Positions 32,625-43,914 of a stretch of 64,000 bases of DNA are shown piece after piece (positions within the stretch are counted from its first letter, which is position 1; every line of letters begins with the position of its first letter). Origin of the DNA: Chlorops oryzae (taxonomy: Eukaryota > Arthropoda > Insecta > Diptera > Chloropidae); assembly GCA_020466095.1 (NCBI GenBank), contig CM035807.1, forward strand, positions 40,202,348-40,266,347. Reading direction: 5' to 3'. A model generated the notes under the pieces. It was not told the DNA's origin. It saw only the letters and a program-made list of their open reading frames with translations, and ran no database searches. The translations under genes and the position numbers were made by a program.

Positions 32625-34352
32625 CCCAATAAACACAAAAACGATAACGAGTTCGAATCGAATTCGAATCGAATTTGTAGAGCGCGAATCGCATTAAACG
32701 AATTCGAATCGAATTCGCCTCGCGCTCGCTTTTTTATCGTGGATTTTAGAATATGCGAGCTCGCGCTTTTATCGTATTTTGCGTTCGATTCGAAGAGAAA
32801 ATGCGATAAGAATTCGAAACGTTTGCAACGAGCTCGCCTCGAGCTCGCTTTTTTATCGTGGAATTTATAAGAGTCTTGCCGACTACGGCACCCTAAAAGG
32901 GATTTTGAAGTTTTGTTGATTTTTCGATAGGTGGCATCTAAAAACACTGTAGGGACGACTTTTTAGTTTTCTATTTTGATAAGTCCTGGAGGGCTCCCTC
33001 AAAAATGGCCCCAATGCAAAATGGCCCCAAACTGAAAATGAAAAAAGGCCCCAAAATTTTTTATTAAATACATCACGAATTTTAGGGCGATTTTTTTGGG
33101 TCATTTTGCATTTTTCAAAAATTATGTTACATTTGGGGCCTTTTTTCATTTTTTGATTTGGGGTTATTTTTTATAATGCAAAATTACCCCAATTTGGGGC
33201 CTTTTTTCATTTTTCAAAGTGGGGCAATAATGCATTATGCAAAGTTACCCCAAAATTGGGGCCTTTTTTCCATTTTTATTTTTTTTATTTCATAACGGCC
33301 GTTTTATTTTCTAGTTTGGGGTCATTTTTCATTTCGATTAAAAAAACCTATTTTTGTTTTTGTGGCCTTTTTCATTTTATTTTGGGGCCTTTTTCATTTT
33401 ATTTTGGGGCCAAATTTCATTTTTGATTTGGGGTAATTTTTCATAATGCAAAATGACCCCACATTTTGGGGCCTTTTTATACTCAGCGTAAGCGGGGTAT
33501 ATTAGATTTGTGCAAATCTTGTAACAGGGAGAATTAAGCTCCGGAGATAAAGACATATATAGAAATGATCAGGATCAAAAACTGAATCGATTTAGACATG
33601 TCCGTTCGTGCGTCCGTCTGTCCGTCCGTCCGTGCTCGGATCTCCTCCGAAACGGCTGAAGCAATGAAGTCGAAATTTGGTACACATGTATATCGGGGTC
33701 CGAGTATGATCCTAAGTAAAAATGAGAGACATCCGCCCACTGCCACGCCCACAAATGAAATTAATGTGTTTTCAGTAAAATGCTTGTAACTTGCGAACCA
33801 CTCAACACATTTCATTGATATTTGGTGTACTGGTAAACTACGAAAAGGGACATATCCTGAAAAAAATGGACGCCGTCCTCCTTGAGCCACGCCCACAAAT
33901 AAGGGCTTATCGTAACTTGTGAAGTAAAAGGCGTAGCAGCTTCAAATTCGCAACATAGGTTTACCAAGGCAAATAAAAGGTGTAGGAACATAAATTTATG
34001 TAGCTCGCCCACTGCCACGCCCACAAATAGAGAAGCAAAACATATTGCGCTCATAATGTCGGGACGCTGGATATTTCAAAGTCATGCTTGACCGACTTTA
34101 GCTTTCTTACTTGTTTCATTTTCAGTTTGGGGCCATTTTGCATTGGGGCCATTTTTCAGGGAGCCCTCAAGGAATTTTGCAAAATAGAAAACTAAAAAGT
34201 CGTTCTTACAGTGTTTTTAGATGCAACCTATCGAAAGATCAACAAAGGGTGCCGTAGTCGGCAAGACTCTTATAAATTCCACGATAAAAAAAGCGAGCTC
34301 GAGGCGAGCTCGTTGCAAACGTTTCGAATTCTTATCACATTTTCTCTTAGAT
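32625..34352. mobile_element. Composite foldback of the GAATTC/GAGCTC family
   Basis: It begins CCCAATAAACACAAAAACG like the copy at 8133. A left arm (about 32790-33042) and a right arm (34118-34352) are inverted copies containing GAGCTCGC blocks, GCCGACTACGGCACCCT and the GGCCCC/GGGGCC edge. Between them are low-complexity GGGGCCTTTTTCATTTT repeats (33060-33480) and a nested copy of the 10844 repeat family. The left copy continues further out than the right. Confidence 0.75.
33479..34115 (-). mobile_element. Hairpin-ended repeat family, copy 2 (short)
   Basis: It is in reverse orientation relative to 10844-13446: it starts TATACTCAGCGTAAGCGGGG and ends GACTTTAGCTTTCTTACTTG. It keeps only about two of the GTGGGCGTGGC units and the GTCCGTCCGT tract. 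Its single TA at 33593-33594 is the unoccupied version of the mariner site in copy 1. Confidence 0.8.
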
Positions 34353-35227
34353 TTTGACCGTTTTGGACTTAATCGATAGCTGTTTGAGGAAGAAATTTTC
34401 TCACCAAGTTATAGGTAAAAAAATTTTTTTTGCAGTAGATATAAGCAATTGAACTTTTAGACTATTTTTTTATCAAACATTTATAACTACCGAACAGTGC
34501 AATCGATTTTAATGTTTTTTACGTCAAATTATAGATAATTAATTTTACTTTCAAAATATTTTTTTTTACTTAAAAAAAATTTTTTTTTTTATTGTTTATA
34601 AACAATTTTTTATAAACAATTCATTTTTAATATTGTTCTCCGCCTGTAAAAAATCTGAATAAAATAAGGTTCATGTATTGAACTGTGGTGAACCTAAATC
34701 CGTTGAAAGAACGATGGAGAAATGATTAGTTCACCAGATATCTCGAAAATTCTGCAGTCGCGCATAGCCATTTTCGTACTTGACTCTGGTCGCACCGGCT
34801 ACGCAGAGCCATATTCGCCGACTCGCTGCGCGTATTTTCTTTCTACCTGCTCATGAACTCATTAAGTTTTTCTGATCGTCTTTTTAGAAATAAGGTATTA
34901 TAAACTTATTCAATTTGTTTTCCAGTTATTTGTTCTTTTTATTAACAATGTGAAATAGAGTTTTTTAAGCAATATTGTGCACATAAAAGTCAATAGATGC
35001 GGAAATTTCCCGACATTCCACAGTTTTCGAATCAACTGGCACAAAAGAGTGATATGATCGAGTTCTTTCCAACTAAATTTCCAAATTTCAATGGAATTTC
35101 CAATGCTGTAAAGTTTATTAGCTCATAGGCTTTTGGCGATTACCGCACTAAACTTACAGTACTTTTTGATCTGGTGTTCAGTTCGGACTTTAGACTTCGG
35201 CAATACATTGCTTTTGCTTGCGTTAAA
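34353..35227. other. AT-rich gene-free stretch
   Basis: Long T/A homopolymer runs (34420-34640), then mixed sequence. No gene, inverted repeat or RNA feature is recognised. Confidence 0.4.
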
Positions 35228-37500
35228 ATGCCAATACCACCACGCTGTTGCAATCCATTTTTGAAGGAAAAACATTCCCGAGTTACCTCTGGGGTCAGAA
35301 AAGTCACGGAAAAGTCACGTGGAGTACTTTGTTTAAGAAACTGAGTAGAAAATATATTTGCAACAACTGTAGATTGAAAGTGACTAAAAATCATACAATC
35401 GTTACGTTGTCGGCACCAAAAGAAATTTACGAATGGGAGTCAGAAGATAACATATCCACTTCGGAAGGTGATGTTTCAGATGGTAATTTTAATTTGTACC
35501 TATTATCTGTTGTTCTGTTGTAGCGTCGGTATGAGCATAATGAAAAGTTCTTTGTTTAGATTGAGTGTAGTAATATTTTATTATATCCTTTTAAAAGTAA
35601 TAATTTTGTTCCTATACAAGCTCGATTAACTATCCTAATCCCAGCTTACACTGAGATCCACACTTTTTCGTCGATGCTCGTGGGTACGTATGTGCCAATG
35701 TTGTGATCTACGTGTACTTTGTTCCCGGAGATGTTCGTTGTTCTGCCAACCTCCATGTTGTTGTTGTCTTCACAGTGTCACTAACTGCAGTTCGTTGCAT
35801 AAGCGGTTTGCTGACAAAGCGTGTGTTTGTGGTTTTCCCATTCTACCTTTATTTCATCCTTTGCTTACCTCGCACCTCTTGTTTACTGCAGATGAATTTT
35901 TGCCAGGCTCATTCAGCGAAACGCAAGTCTCTATTCCGAAAGATGCACCTTCCGATGATTTAGTAGCAGCAGAGATGAAAATCGCTTTATCAAAGGAGAC
36001 TGATAGATCACAAAAAATGAGAATATTGACATCTGCACCAATCGAATGGTCGGCTGCACAGATTAAAAGAAATCTGGGCGTTACTCGCTATATGGCGGAA
36101 GCTACGTTGAAAATCCGTCAGTCATCAGGCTTTAATTCAAGTGCATCGCAAAAATCAGGCCACCGGCTGCCCGATGACGTTGTTAGTAAGGTCCTAGAGT
36201 TTTATGAATCGGACGAATATAGTCGTGTTATGCCAGGGAAAAAAGATTGCATTTCGATTATAAAAGATGGTCAAAAGAAAAGCGTGCAAAAAAGGTTACT
36301 CCTTTCCAACCTCAGGGATTTACATGAAGAATTTTTGTCGAAAAATACGGACATAAAAATTAGTTTGTCAAAATTTACGAAGTTACGACCACTTCATTGT
36401 GTTGTTGTTGGATGTAGCGGTAGTCATAATGTTTGTGTTTGCAAGATACATCAAAGCATGAGATTAAAATTTCATGGATTAAATAAAGCCTTGCGAGAAT
36501 CTGGTTCTGAGGAAAAAATTTCGATCCAGAAAGTAGCAAACAAAATATTGTGTTCTGAACCAAACGAATTCTGTTTCCTCCGACATTGTGATTGTTGTCC
36601 CGGATTAGACGAACAACTTGAAAAACCTTCGCACTTATCGAAAGGTTTCTTCATCAATTACAAACAATGGTCCTGCATAGATAGGTGAGTATTATACCGA
36701 TCCAACGAACACTTCCCTTGAATTGATGAGACATTTATATTTTATTAAATAATGATTTTATTTAAAGATGCGAACTTGTCGATCATTCGGAAAAGTGGAC
36801 TCATTTTGGGCTAATCTCAAAACTGAATTGCCTTTATTCATAAGGCACGATTTCATTGCCAAATCACAAAGTGCATATTTTTAGATGTTAAAGGAAAATA
36901 TGAAAGAAGGGGAGTTTGTGATAACTCTAGATTTTGCGGAGAATTACAGTTCCAAGACGCTATTCAATCATACCACTGGTCTTATAATCAAGCGACTGTA
37001 CATCTCTACGTTATTTACTGCAAACTGGATAATGAAATAGTCAGTGAATGTTTCGTTATTATTTCGGAGTGCAATAAACACGATGCGGTTGCAGTTCATT
37101 TGTTCAATGGAAAAATGATTGAGCACTTGAAAACGATTAACGGAAGCGAGAAAGTTAAGAAATTAAAATTCTTTTCCGACGAATGTGCTGGACAATATAA
37201 AAACAAATACAACATCGGAAATTTGGTGAACTACAAATCTGATTTTGGGATTGAAAGCGAGTGGCATTTTTTTGCAACATCACATGGCAAAAGTGCGTGT
37301 GATGGAGTAGGCGGTACAGCCAAACGATTGGCTGCACGCACAAGCTTGCAACGACCGATAGATAATGAAATAACAACGTCTCAAGCATTATTCGATTAGC
37401 CCGAAGATTGGTTCGAAAATATTTACTTCGAATTTTGTTCCGAGGAACAGCACAAAAATACAGAGAAGGCTTTGCGTAAGCGCTTCCAAAAAGCAAAGAC
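35228..37500 (+). pseudogene. Transposon-like gene of an uncharacterised family, decayed
   Basis: The proposed first exon (35228-35485) starts MPIPPRCCNPFLKEK and, after a frameshift, reads YICNNCRLKVTKN with an acidic end. The second (about 35891-36686) is open for 265 codons: KMRILTSAPIEWSAAQIKR, LGVTRYMAEATLKIR, YSRVMPGKKDCISI, VQKRLLLSNLRDLHEEF, GCSGSHNVCVCKIHQ and RHCDCCPG. The third starts near 36769 and, with several frame changes and stops, shows VITLDFAENYS, FFSDECAGQYKNK, FFATSHGKSACDGVGGTAKR and LQRP. I remember this motif series from many uncharacterised, repeat-associated arthropod proteins. The spaced D and H/D residues suggest a nuclease fold, but that is inference. The 3' end is cut at about 37500 by a gypsy fragment. 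Confidence 0.6.
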
Positions 37501-37504
37501 TATA

Positions 37505-39628
37505 GGTTAACTGTACTACATGGTATGGACCCTCGTACTTGGGAGCTAGCTTGGCGGCGAACTTTTTCTCTGCCTTGGATAAAGGGAAGGTTTTTACCAG
37601 TACCTGGTCGCCCAGGCATGGCTTCCATTCTCTTCGTCGGAGATTGTAATGGCGCGTTTGCTCCTGCGTTGCTTTTGCCTGATTTTGTCTTACTAGCTTG
37701 AAGACTTCTTGGAGTTCTTTTGTCCATTCGGAAATAGAGGGGCCTGTGGTATTGCATTCTGTGTATTCGTAATACAACTGCTTACGTAGGCGTGGCTCGC
37801 GTCCTTGATTTAGAAAGGCAGGGGTGCATCCAGTGCTTTCCGACACGCTACTGTTGATGGCTAAAGAGAATTATGGTATTAAATTGTCCCAATGATTGTG
37901 CTGGTTTCCCGTGTATTGTGCCAACATTGTTTTAATGGTTCGATTCGCTCTCTCAGTTGGGTTTTCTTGAGGAGTATACGGCGCAGTCCTCTGATGCTTG
38001 ATTCCCAAACTTTCAAGGAAGGTGACAAACTTTCGGCTGGTGAATGCAGCTCCATTGTCAGTTATTTACATGGTTGGTATGCCATATCGGGCTATTATCC
38101 GCTCTCTTAATGCTCTCTGAACGATCTCCGTGGTGGAAGTTCTCGCAGGGACTAGTTCAGTCCACTTAGAAAATTTGTCGAAGAAAACTAAAAGGTACTT
38201 GTATCCGTGTGTGGAGCGACGCAAAGGTCCCATAAAATCGGCACAAAGTACAGCCCATGGTTCCTCGGCCACTTGTGTGTGCATAAGCCTGGCGGGTTTG
38301 TGCTACTGGTGTTTGTATTGTTGACAACTAGGGCATTTTCTAACGTACGCCCGAACATCCTGGTGTAGGCCTGGCAAAAAATTTTGCCTTGCCACTCGGT
38401 AAATGGTTTTTTTAACGCCTGGGTGGCCAGCTGTGGCGTTACTAGGATTCTCCGCAAGTACCCTCGCATGGTCCTTTCGAGGCACGCACAGTTTCCATAT
38501 GTAGCGATTGTCGTCTTCTCCAATGACGGGTAGGGATCGAAATAATTGGCCGTCTGCGATTTTGTAGTCTGTGCATTTTTCTGGTTGCACCATCACTAAC
38601 TAAGTTCTCTTTTCGATCCACTCTGGTGATTTATCGCCTCCGGTGCTCGGGTTTTTAAAACGGATTTGATATACAGTTTCCATTGGCTGTCTCGAAAGGT
38701 GAATTTCATAGGAGTACTGTTGTAGTTCCAACGCCCAGCGGGAAATTCCTCCTGTCGGATTTTCGATTGAGTTAAGCCACTTTAATGCCTCGTGGTCCGT
38801 GATGATGTGGAAATGATATCCCTCTATGTAATGCTTCATCTTAGGCACTTCCCACACGATGGCTAGACATTCCTTTTCAGTTGTGGAGTAGTTGATTTCA
38901 GCCTTATTAAGGTGCTGGCTCTCATAGGCTATCACTCGTTTTTTCCCGTCGATCTCTTGGGTTTATATTGCTCCGAGTCCATAATCGCTGGCGTCTGTCT
39001 GCAGTGTAAATGGTTGGGAAAAATCTGGACAAGTTAGTACAGGGGCTTCGGTTAGCCTTCTCTTCAAATCTTCAAAGGCGTCTTGTTGTGGTTGTCCCCA
39101 TTTCCATCGGCAATGTTTTTTTAACAGGTCGGTCATAGGGTGCACAACCTTGAAGAACTCAGGGAGAAATCGACAATACCAAGAGGCAATACCTATGCAA
39201 CGGCGCAGTTCCTTGACATTGCTGGGTGCCTTTCAACTTCGGATTGCTGCGAACTAGTCTGGGTCGGTGTGTATGCTATGCGTGTTAACCAAGTGTCCCA
39301 AGTACTTGATCTCCTGGCGGAAGAATTCACATTTTCGACGTTAATGCGTAAGTTGGCAGCATTTAAGCGTCGGAAAACTTCTTGCAGATTGGATCTGTGC
39401 TCCTCCATCGTCTTTCCTAGGATGATTATGTCGTTCAAGTAGGCAAAACCGTGTGGCTCCATATCTGGGCCGATTATACTGTCGAGGGCTCTTTGGAATG
39501 TAGCAGGGGCGGAATGCAGTCCGAACGGCATAACCTACCACTGGTATAATCTCCGCCCGGGAACCCTAAAAGCTGTGTATTGTTTGCTTTGCTCGTCTAA
39601 GGGTATCTGCCAGTAGCCGTTTTTCACG
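37505..39628 (-). pseudogene. Ty3/gypsy pol fragment (RT, RNase H, integrase)
   Basis: Reading the minus strand from 39628, RT motifs (NGYWQIPL, MPFGLHSAPATFQRAL, FAYLNDIIILGKT) are followed by the RNase H region (TDASDYGLGAI, ITDHEALKWL). An integrase HHCC-type segment comes next (HPGVKKTIYR, CPSCQQYKH), then its catalytic core beginning LCADFMGP, and a C-terminal LAPKYEGPYHVVQLT. The RT active site reads YLND where YLDD is usual. Stops and frame breaks occur at about 39240, 38950, 38600 and 38070. No LTRs, gag or protease are attached. Both ends are abrupt joins to unrelated elements. Confidence 0.85.
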
Positions 39629-39762
39629 CCGTACAGAAGGATTGGCTCTACAATAGCCACATATAGCCACATGAGGACTCTAGGTTTGAGTCCCCAGCAT
39701 TTGCCAACGGCTTTTTTTGAGGTCCGTGAAGCTGCACCCCCCTTTTCGGCAAATTCAGGCAT
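39629..39762 (-). pseudogene. LINE RT scrap fused in frame to gypsy pol
   Basis: KKAVGKCWGLKPRVLMWLY, then VAIVEPILLYGV, is the RT C-terminal region of a RNase H-bearing LINE (compare the equivalent WGLSPKSILWIYQAVVEP in the LOA element here). At about 39622-39628 the frame runs directly into gypsy KNGYWQIPL without a stop. Confidence 0.7.
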
Positions 39763-40045
39763 TTTTAGCTGAGAATTACGTGCTTTTTATGTGCTATTTA
39801 TGTGCCGACTTAAAAATTTTTGTGCTCGTCCTTGTCAGATTTTAAGGACGAAATTAATTTGTATGAAAAGGGGGGTGTAGCTTCACACCGCAAAAATTGC
39901 CACTAAGCGAATTTTTTGAAAAATGGTTTGTGGGTGGGAATTATGTGCTATTTATGTGCTCTAATTCTAGGATAAAATAAGATATTTGCATTTTATTTCT
40001 TAAAACAAAAAAAAAAATTTTTTTTTAAGAGGTTAAAAAATTTTT

Positions 40046-40125
40046 ATCATTCAACAAGGTTCGAACCTATACACAAGAGTCAATGTAAGCTAGCTAGAAC
40101 AAGCGGATCCGTTAACAGACCGATC
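40046..40125 (-). ncRNA. tRNA-like module (minus strand)
   Basis: On the minus strand, TAGCTAGCTTACATTG is followed about 25 bp later by the B-box-like GGTTCGAACC and a downstream T-run (complement of the A/T tract at 40010-40045). The cloverleaf is not convincing; it is a possible tRNA-derived SINE relic. Confidence 0.35.
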
Positions 40126-40261
40126 GATTTAACAGAGGGAGAACTCGTGCTGTAACAAGGAATTAACATTGAAATGTTACAGAATCTGAGAGAAAAAGTG
40201 CTCTCCTCATTATGTCTGCAGCATTTATAGCGGATATGACAGTAACTGCTATGTTAGAAAT

Positions 40262-40340
40262 TTAGCGTAGAGTATGAATACTGGCCTCACAAACGGGAAG
40301 CCTCCGGTTCGAAGCTCATGGAAGGTTACATTTTTTTTCA
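40262..40340 (+). ncRNA. tRNA-like module (plus strand)
   Basis: TTAGCGTAGAG resembles an A box, and CGGTTCGAAGC about 40 bp later resembles a B box. An eight-T tract lies at about 40330-40338. It lies head-to-head with the minus-strand module at 40046-40125. A functional tRNA fold is not evident. Confidence 0.4.
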
Positions 40341-41467
40341 ACTTTAAATTTCTTTTTTTATTTGTGGATATATTTTTTTAATTTAATAGAATAGATAAAA
40401 AATATTTTTCTAAAGAGCACTACTAGAATTGTGGCAACGAAACGGTAAGGGAAAGGCCTATGCATTTTCATTAGAGATGTTTGGTAACTGAGGGCTGTGC
40501 ATATGAAAACCTTTGTTTGTATGTTTGTTAACCCTTAAGGGTTTGTTTGTATGAAAGTCTGAGTATGCTTATGTGTTAAAGAATCGAGTGCGCCCAAATT
40601 CTAAGTATTCTGGTTGGAATGAATAAGCGGGAAACAGAAAACAATACCCACGAGGAAATCACATAAGTAATGACATGCAATCGAATTTTTCCTATTTTTA
40701 GATATAAGACTGTTGTAACCTTTCCCCTACCGCATGGATCTATGTCGTCCGAACGCTGCATACCTATCTCCTGCACGGTCTAGCTCAGGGCGTGGGGGGT
40801 CGTTTTCGTTCAATCATAGACGAGGCGTAGGATTACATTAAGTTGTATGCAGCTAAGATGTCATTTTACCCATTTAATAAAGTTAATACAAATGTAGTAT
40901 TTCCAAAATTCGTGTGCTTCAAAGCTTGATTTTCAACTAAAATAAATGTAAGAGACCATCAGCACGGAAAAGAACAGAAATATCTGACGGACGAACAAAA
41001 AAAAAACATAAGCCCCATTCCATACGTACGAGTGCTACGAACAAGGTCTTAAGGTGGTAGTTGCCTTGTCCTTCATTACCCTCGAACCATCTTATGAGCA
41101 AAAGTAATTTTATCCCATAAGCCCGAAGTGGTACCCTGCGGATTCACTTTTCAAAAATAAATTAGCACAACTTTTTTCCATATTCAAAATACTAATGTTT
41201 ATTCAATGAACAATAATTAAACTCAAAAGAAATTCATAACGAGAAATTCTACTCGTCACCTCACTGCTGCTTATTAACAAAAACCTTATAACTCATAATA
41301 ATTCTACAGTCATACTACTCTTTGGTAATTCAATTCCGTTTGATAAATTTCGTTCTTTGTTTTTTTAAATTTTTTTTTTAAATCTTATTTCAGTTCTTAA
41401 AATTACGTATATCTATACATAAGTCGTTTCTATTTAATACGAGCAAGTCAAAAGTTAACGGTTCGCT

Positions 41468-42023
41468 ATGGCGATAGGTGAAAATAGCAACGTTAGTACC
41501 CGAGATTTATGTATCACCTGGCTTAAAGTGCTAACATCCCGAAATACCCACAAGGCACCTCCTATGCAAGTATATATGGCTAACAAACTTTTCAAAAGAA
41601 TAAAAAAAAAACCTAAATTCAGAAAGTTGGTCGAATGTCATATCAGACGACTCTATTCGTGGTCAAAGAGAAATTTATCAGCAATTATATACTTCAAGAG
41701 TAAGGTCAGTCTTTCTTACATTAACTTACATGGCTTTCATCGATGTAGCAGCAGCAATCAGCAGGCGCCCGTTGACGATGCAAGGTCGATGTAAGGTCAT
41801 TCTAGAATACCTGTATAATGTTATGTCCACTTACAAGTCAAGCAGCCTGATTGTATTACTCTTAAAAATAGTACCAAAAACTCGATGGACGAAATTAGGC
41901 AATTCATTTAAGAAATTCAAAGCAAAAAAATCAAAATTTCGTGGTATCTTCACTCCTGAGCATACCGAAAAGAAAACTAATCAAATCAAACCGTTAGAAA
42001 GGCTCTCGTCTCCAATTGTGTGA
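41468..42023 (+). CDS. Candidate two-exon gene for a small basic protein
   Basis: ATG at 41468. Exon 1 (41468-41699) and exon 2 (41749-42023) join in frame across a 49-bp GT-AG intron, giving about 168 residues. The sequence is rich in Lys and Arg (LFKRIKKKPKFRKLVECHIR; KKFKAKKSKFRGIFTPEH), with two hydrophobic patches (ILEYLYNVMS, SSLIVLLLKIV). No signal peptide or known domain is recognised. Neither exon has internal stops and the intron size is normal for flies, which supports a real gene. An alternative is that the two overlapping frames are chance. No neighbouring gene suggests a function. Confidence 0.42.
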
Positions 42024-43914
42024 ACAAAAAAAATTTTTTTTTAACAATTAACCGGGGCATTGCATGCCTGGACGTTTCTCGACTTCGAAATAAAGGCGGT
42101 CACCATGCCGTTACCCAACAATTCCGCTGGGACTTGCTGATCTGAATGTGTTAGGCGATACCTTCGTGAACGGCTCCTGTTCCAAGCAATGTGCTCTCGA
42201 CTATGATGTGATCCGATGGTAAGACGCTATCCACACAGACCGGGGTTGAGCTCGTAATTTCATTTTTTCTGTTGGTTTTTGTTTTCTTCTGGTCGGAATT
42301 CCACGCATAAACGTTCTTTTATTTTCTATGTCGGCTGTGTTTCCACAGATATGGGAAAGCAAAATGTCAGCCTTAGCAAACCGCACGTACGATGGTGTTG
42401 CAAGTAAAATTATTGCATTCAATTTACCTGTTCGCCCCTTTTTCCTTTTTTTTTTTTGTTGATTTTCGGCAGCAATTTTCCCAATTCCCACTTGAGGTAG
42501 CTTCCCTTTATTCAACGCATCCAAGAATCCGTTCGAATGGTAATATTCGGTAGCGGATTGGTGGGGATGAAAATTTCCAAAAATTCCTTGCGGTCCGCTT
42601 CGCTTCTGTACTAGAAAAGAATTTCTCCAGCTTCCCTCTGGATGATGTTTATTTCTCCTTTTCTTTATTTCCTTCTTCTGACGTTGCTGAATTTATCGGT
42701 TTAGTGATCGCAAGTGCGGAGTATCGAGTTTCGCCGAAGTAATTGGTATGGCTATCTCCACACGGTCAGTTTGGCTTGCGTTCATCAAACGACGCAAGGA
42801 TCGGTTCGCTCGCCGCTGATTACCTTTAAAAGTATTTTGGGCGCAAAATTTATCGAAGCTATTGCTAGACGGGAGGGATTATCTGAAGGACTGCCACACT
42901 GTTCAAATTAGTTTTTAAAACGTGTTTTCGATTAATGAAAATGCTGTTGAAAGATTTCAAGTAACGAAACTTCGGATATTAAAACTTTAATTTTGTTCGT
43001 ATTTTCGTGCATAATTTCGTTTAAAACACGCGTATTTTCGTACCGTAGCGTATTTTCATTTCACAGTTTTCTGTATGACAAGAATCCTTGATTTATTTGT
43101 GATATCAGTCAAAAATACGAAAACGTTGAAAACACGTATTTTCGGCCAAAGAGAGAACACGCTGTAAGAAGAAATTAAGTAGTTTTTTTTATACATGACA
43201 CACTCTGTTTGGGAAGTATATTGCATATGTAAATAAAATTTAGAGTTTTTGCTTTTATTTCAGCTCCCGCTTCAGCATATGGGGCCCCTAGTCCTGGTCT
43301 TCGGGCATGCTTTCCCAGCAAACATTTAGACGATGTTGTAGCGATGTTTTCTCGACTCTTTTATATATACATATGGCTTTAACGACATTACGCAAGCAGT
43401 CCTCAATATATTATATCACGTATTCATCTTCCAGACAAGCATTTCCAATGTCTCTCTTGGAAGAGGCTTACACGATTTTTTTCACAACTTAATATAAAAA
43501 AGCCGTGTATCCGTCTTCTGGAAAAGAATTTTCTATTGAAAAATAAAACAAAATGCAATTTAAATTTTAAAGCAGGGGTGTCACGGATGTGGATTTTTTG
43601 ACATCTGCGGATGCAGATGCGGATTTTAAAAACTCACATCCGCGGAAGCAAATGCGGATGCGGATATGATTATTTTAAGGGAATGAAACTTTGATCAAAA
43701 TACAAATGAGTAGCTAATTACACAGCCCCGCAAAAACAAGTGTCCGACCCAAGTCTCACTGTAATATAGTAATGTTTTCGGGGTCACTGAATCCAAAATT
43801 TAGTTCCATATAACTGCATTGGGTCTAAGTTTTGCTATAAGGTAAAAAAAAGGCTCTAAAACCCCGTTCGAGAATATGTTTATGAGGTAGTAACCAAATC
43901 TGAAACTGAAGGAA
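42024..43914. other. Gene-free stretch with hAT-like edge
   Basis: No protein family is recognised. A tRNA-like segment around 42195-42250 (GATGGTAAGACGCTA, GGGGTTGAGCTC) is weak. At 43575 CAGGGGTGTCACGG looks like a hAT end and is followed by repeated GCGGATG words, but no matching right end was found. Confidence 0.35.

Larger units (their letters stand above)
39763..41467. other. Gene-free stretch with tRNA-like pair
   Basis: Apart from the two tRNA-like modules at 40046-40125 and 40262-40330, no gene is seen. 40380-41460 is AT-rich unique-looking sequence. Confidence 0.4.

Noticed and set aside
42201..42524. Minus-strand ORF of 107 codons rich in Lys
   Set aside because: It overlaps a weak tRNA-like segment, has no recognised domain, and its open frame is compatible with chance.
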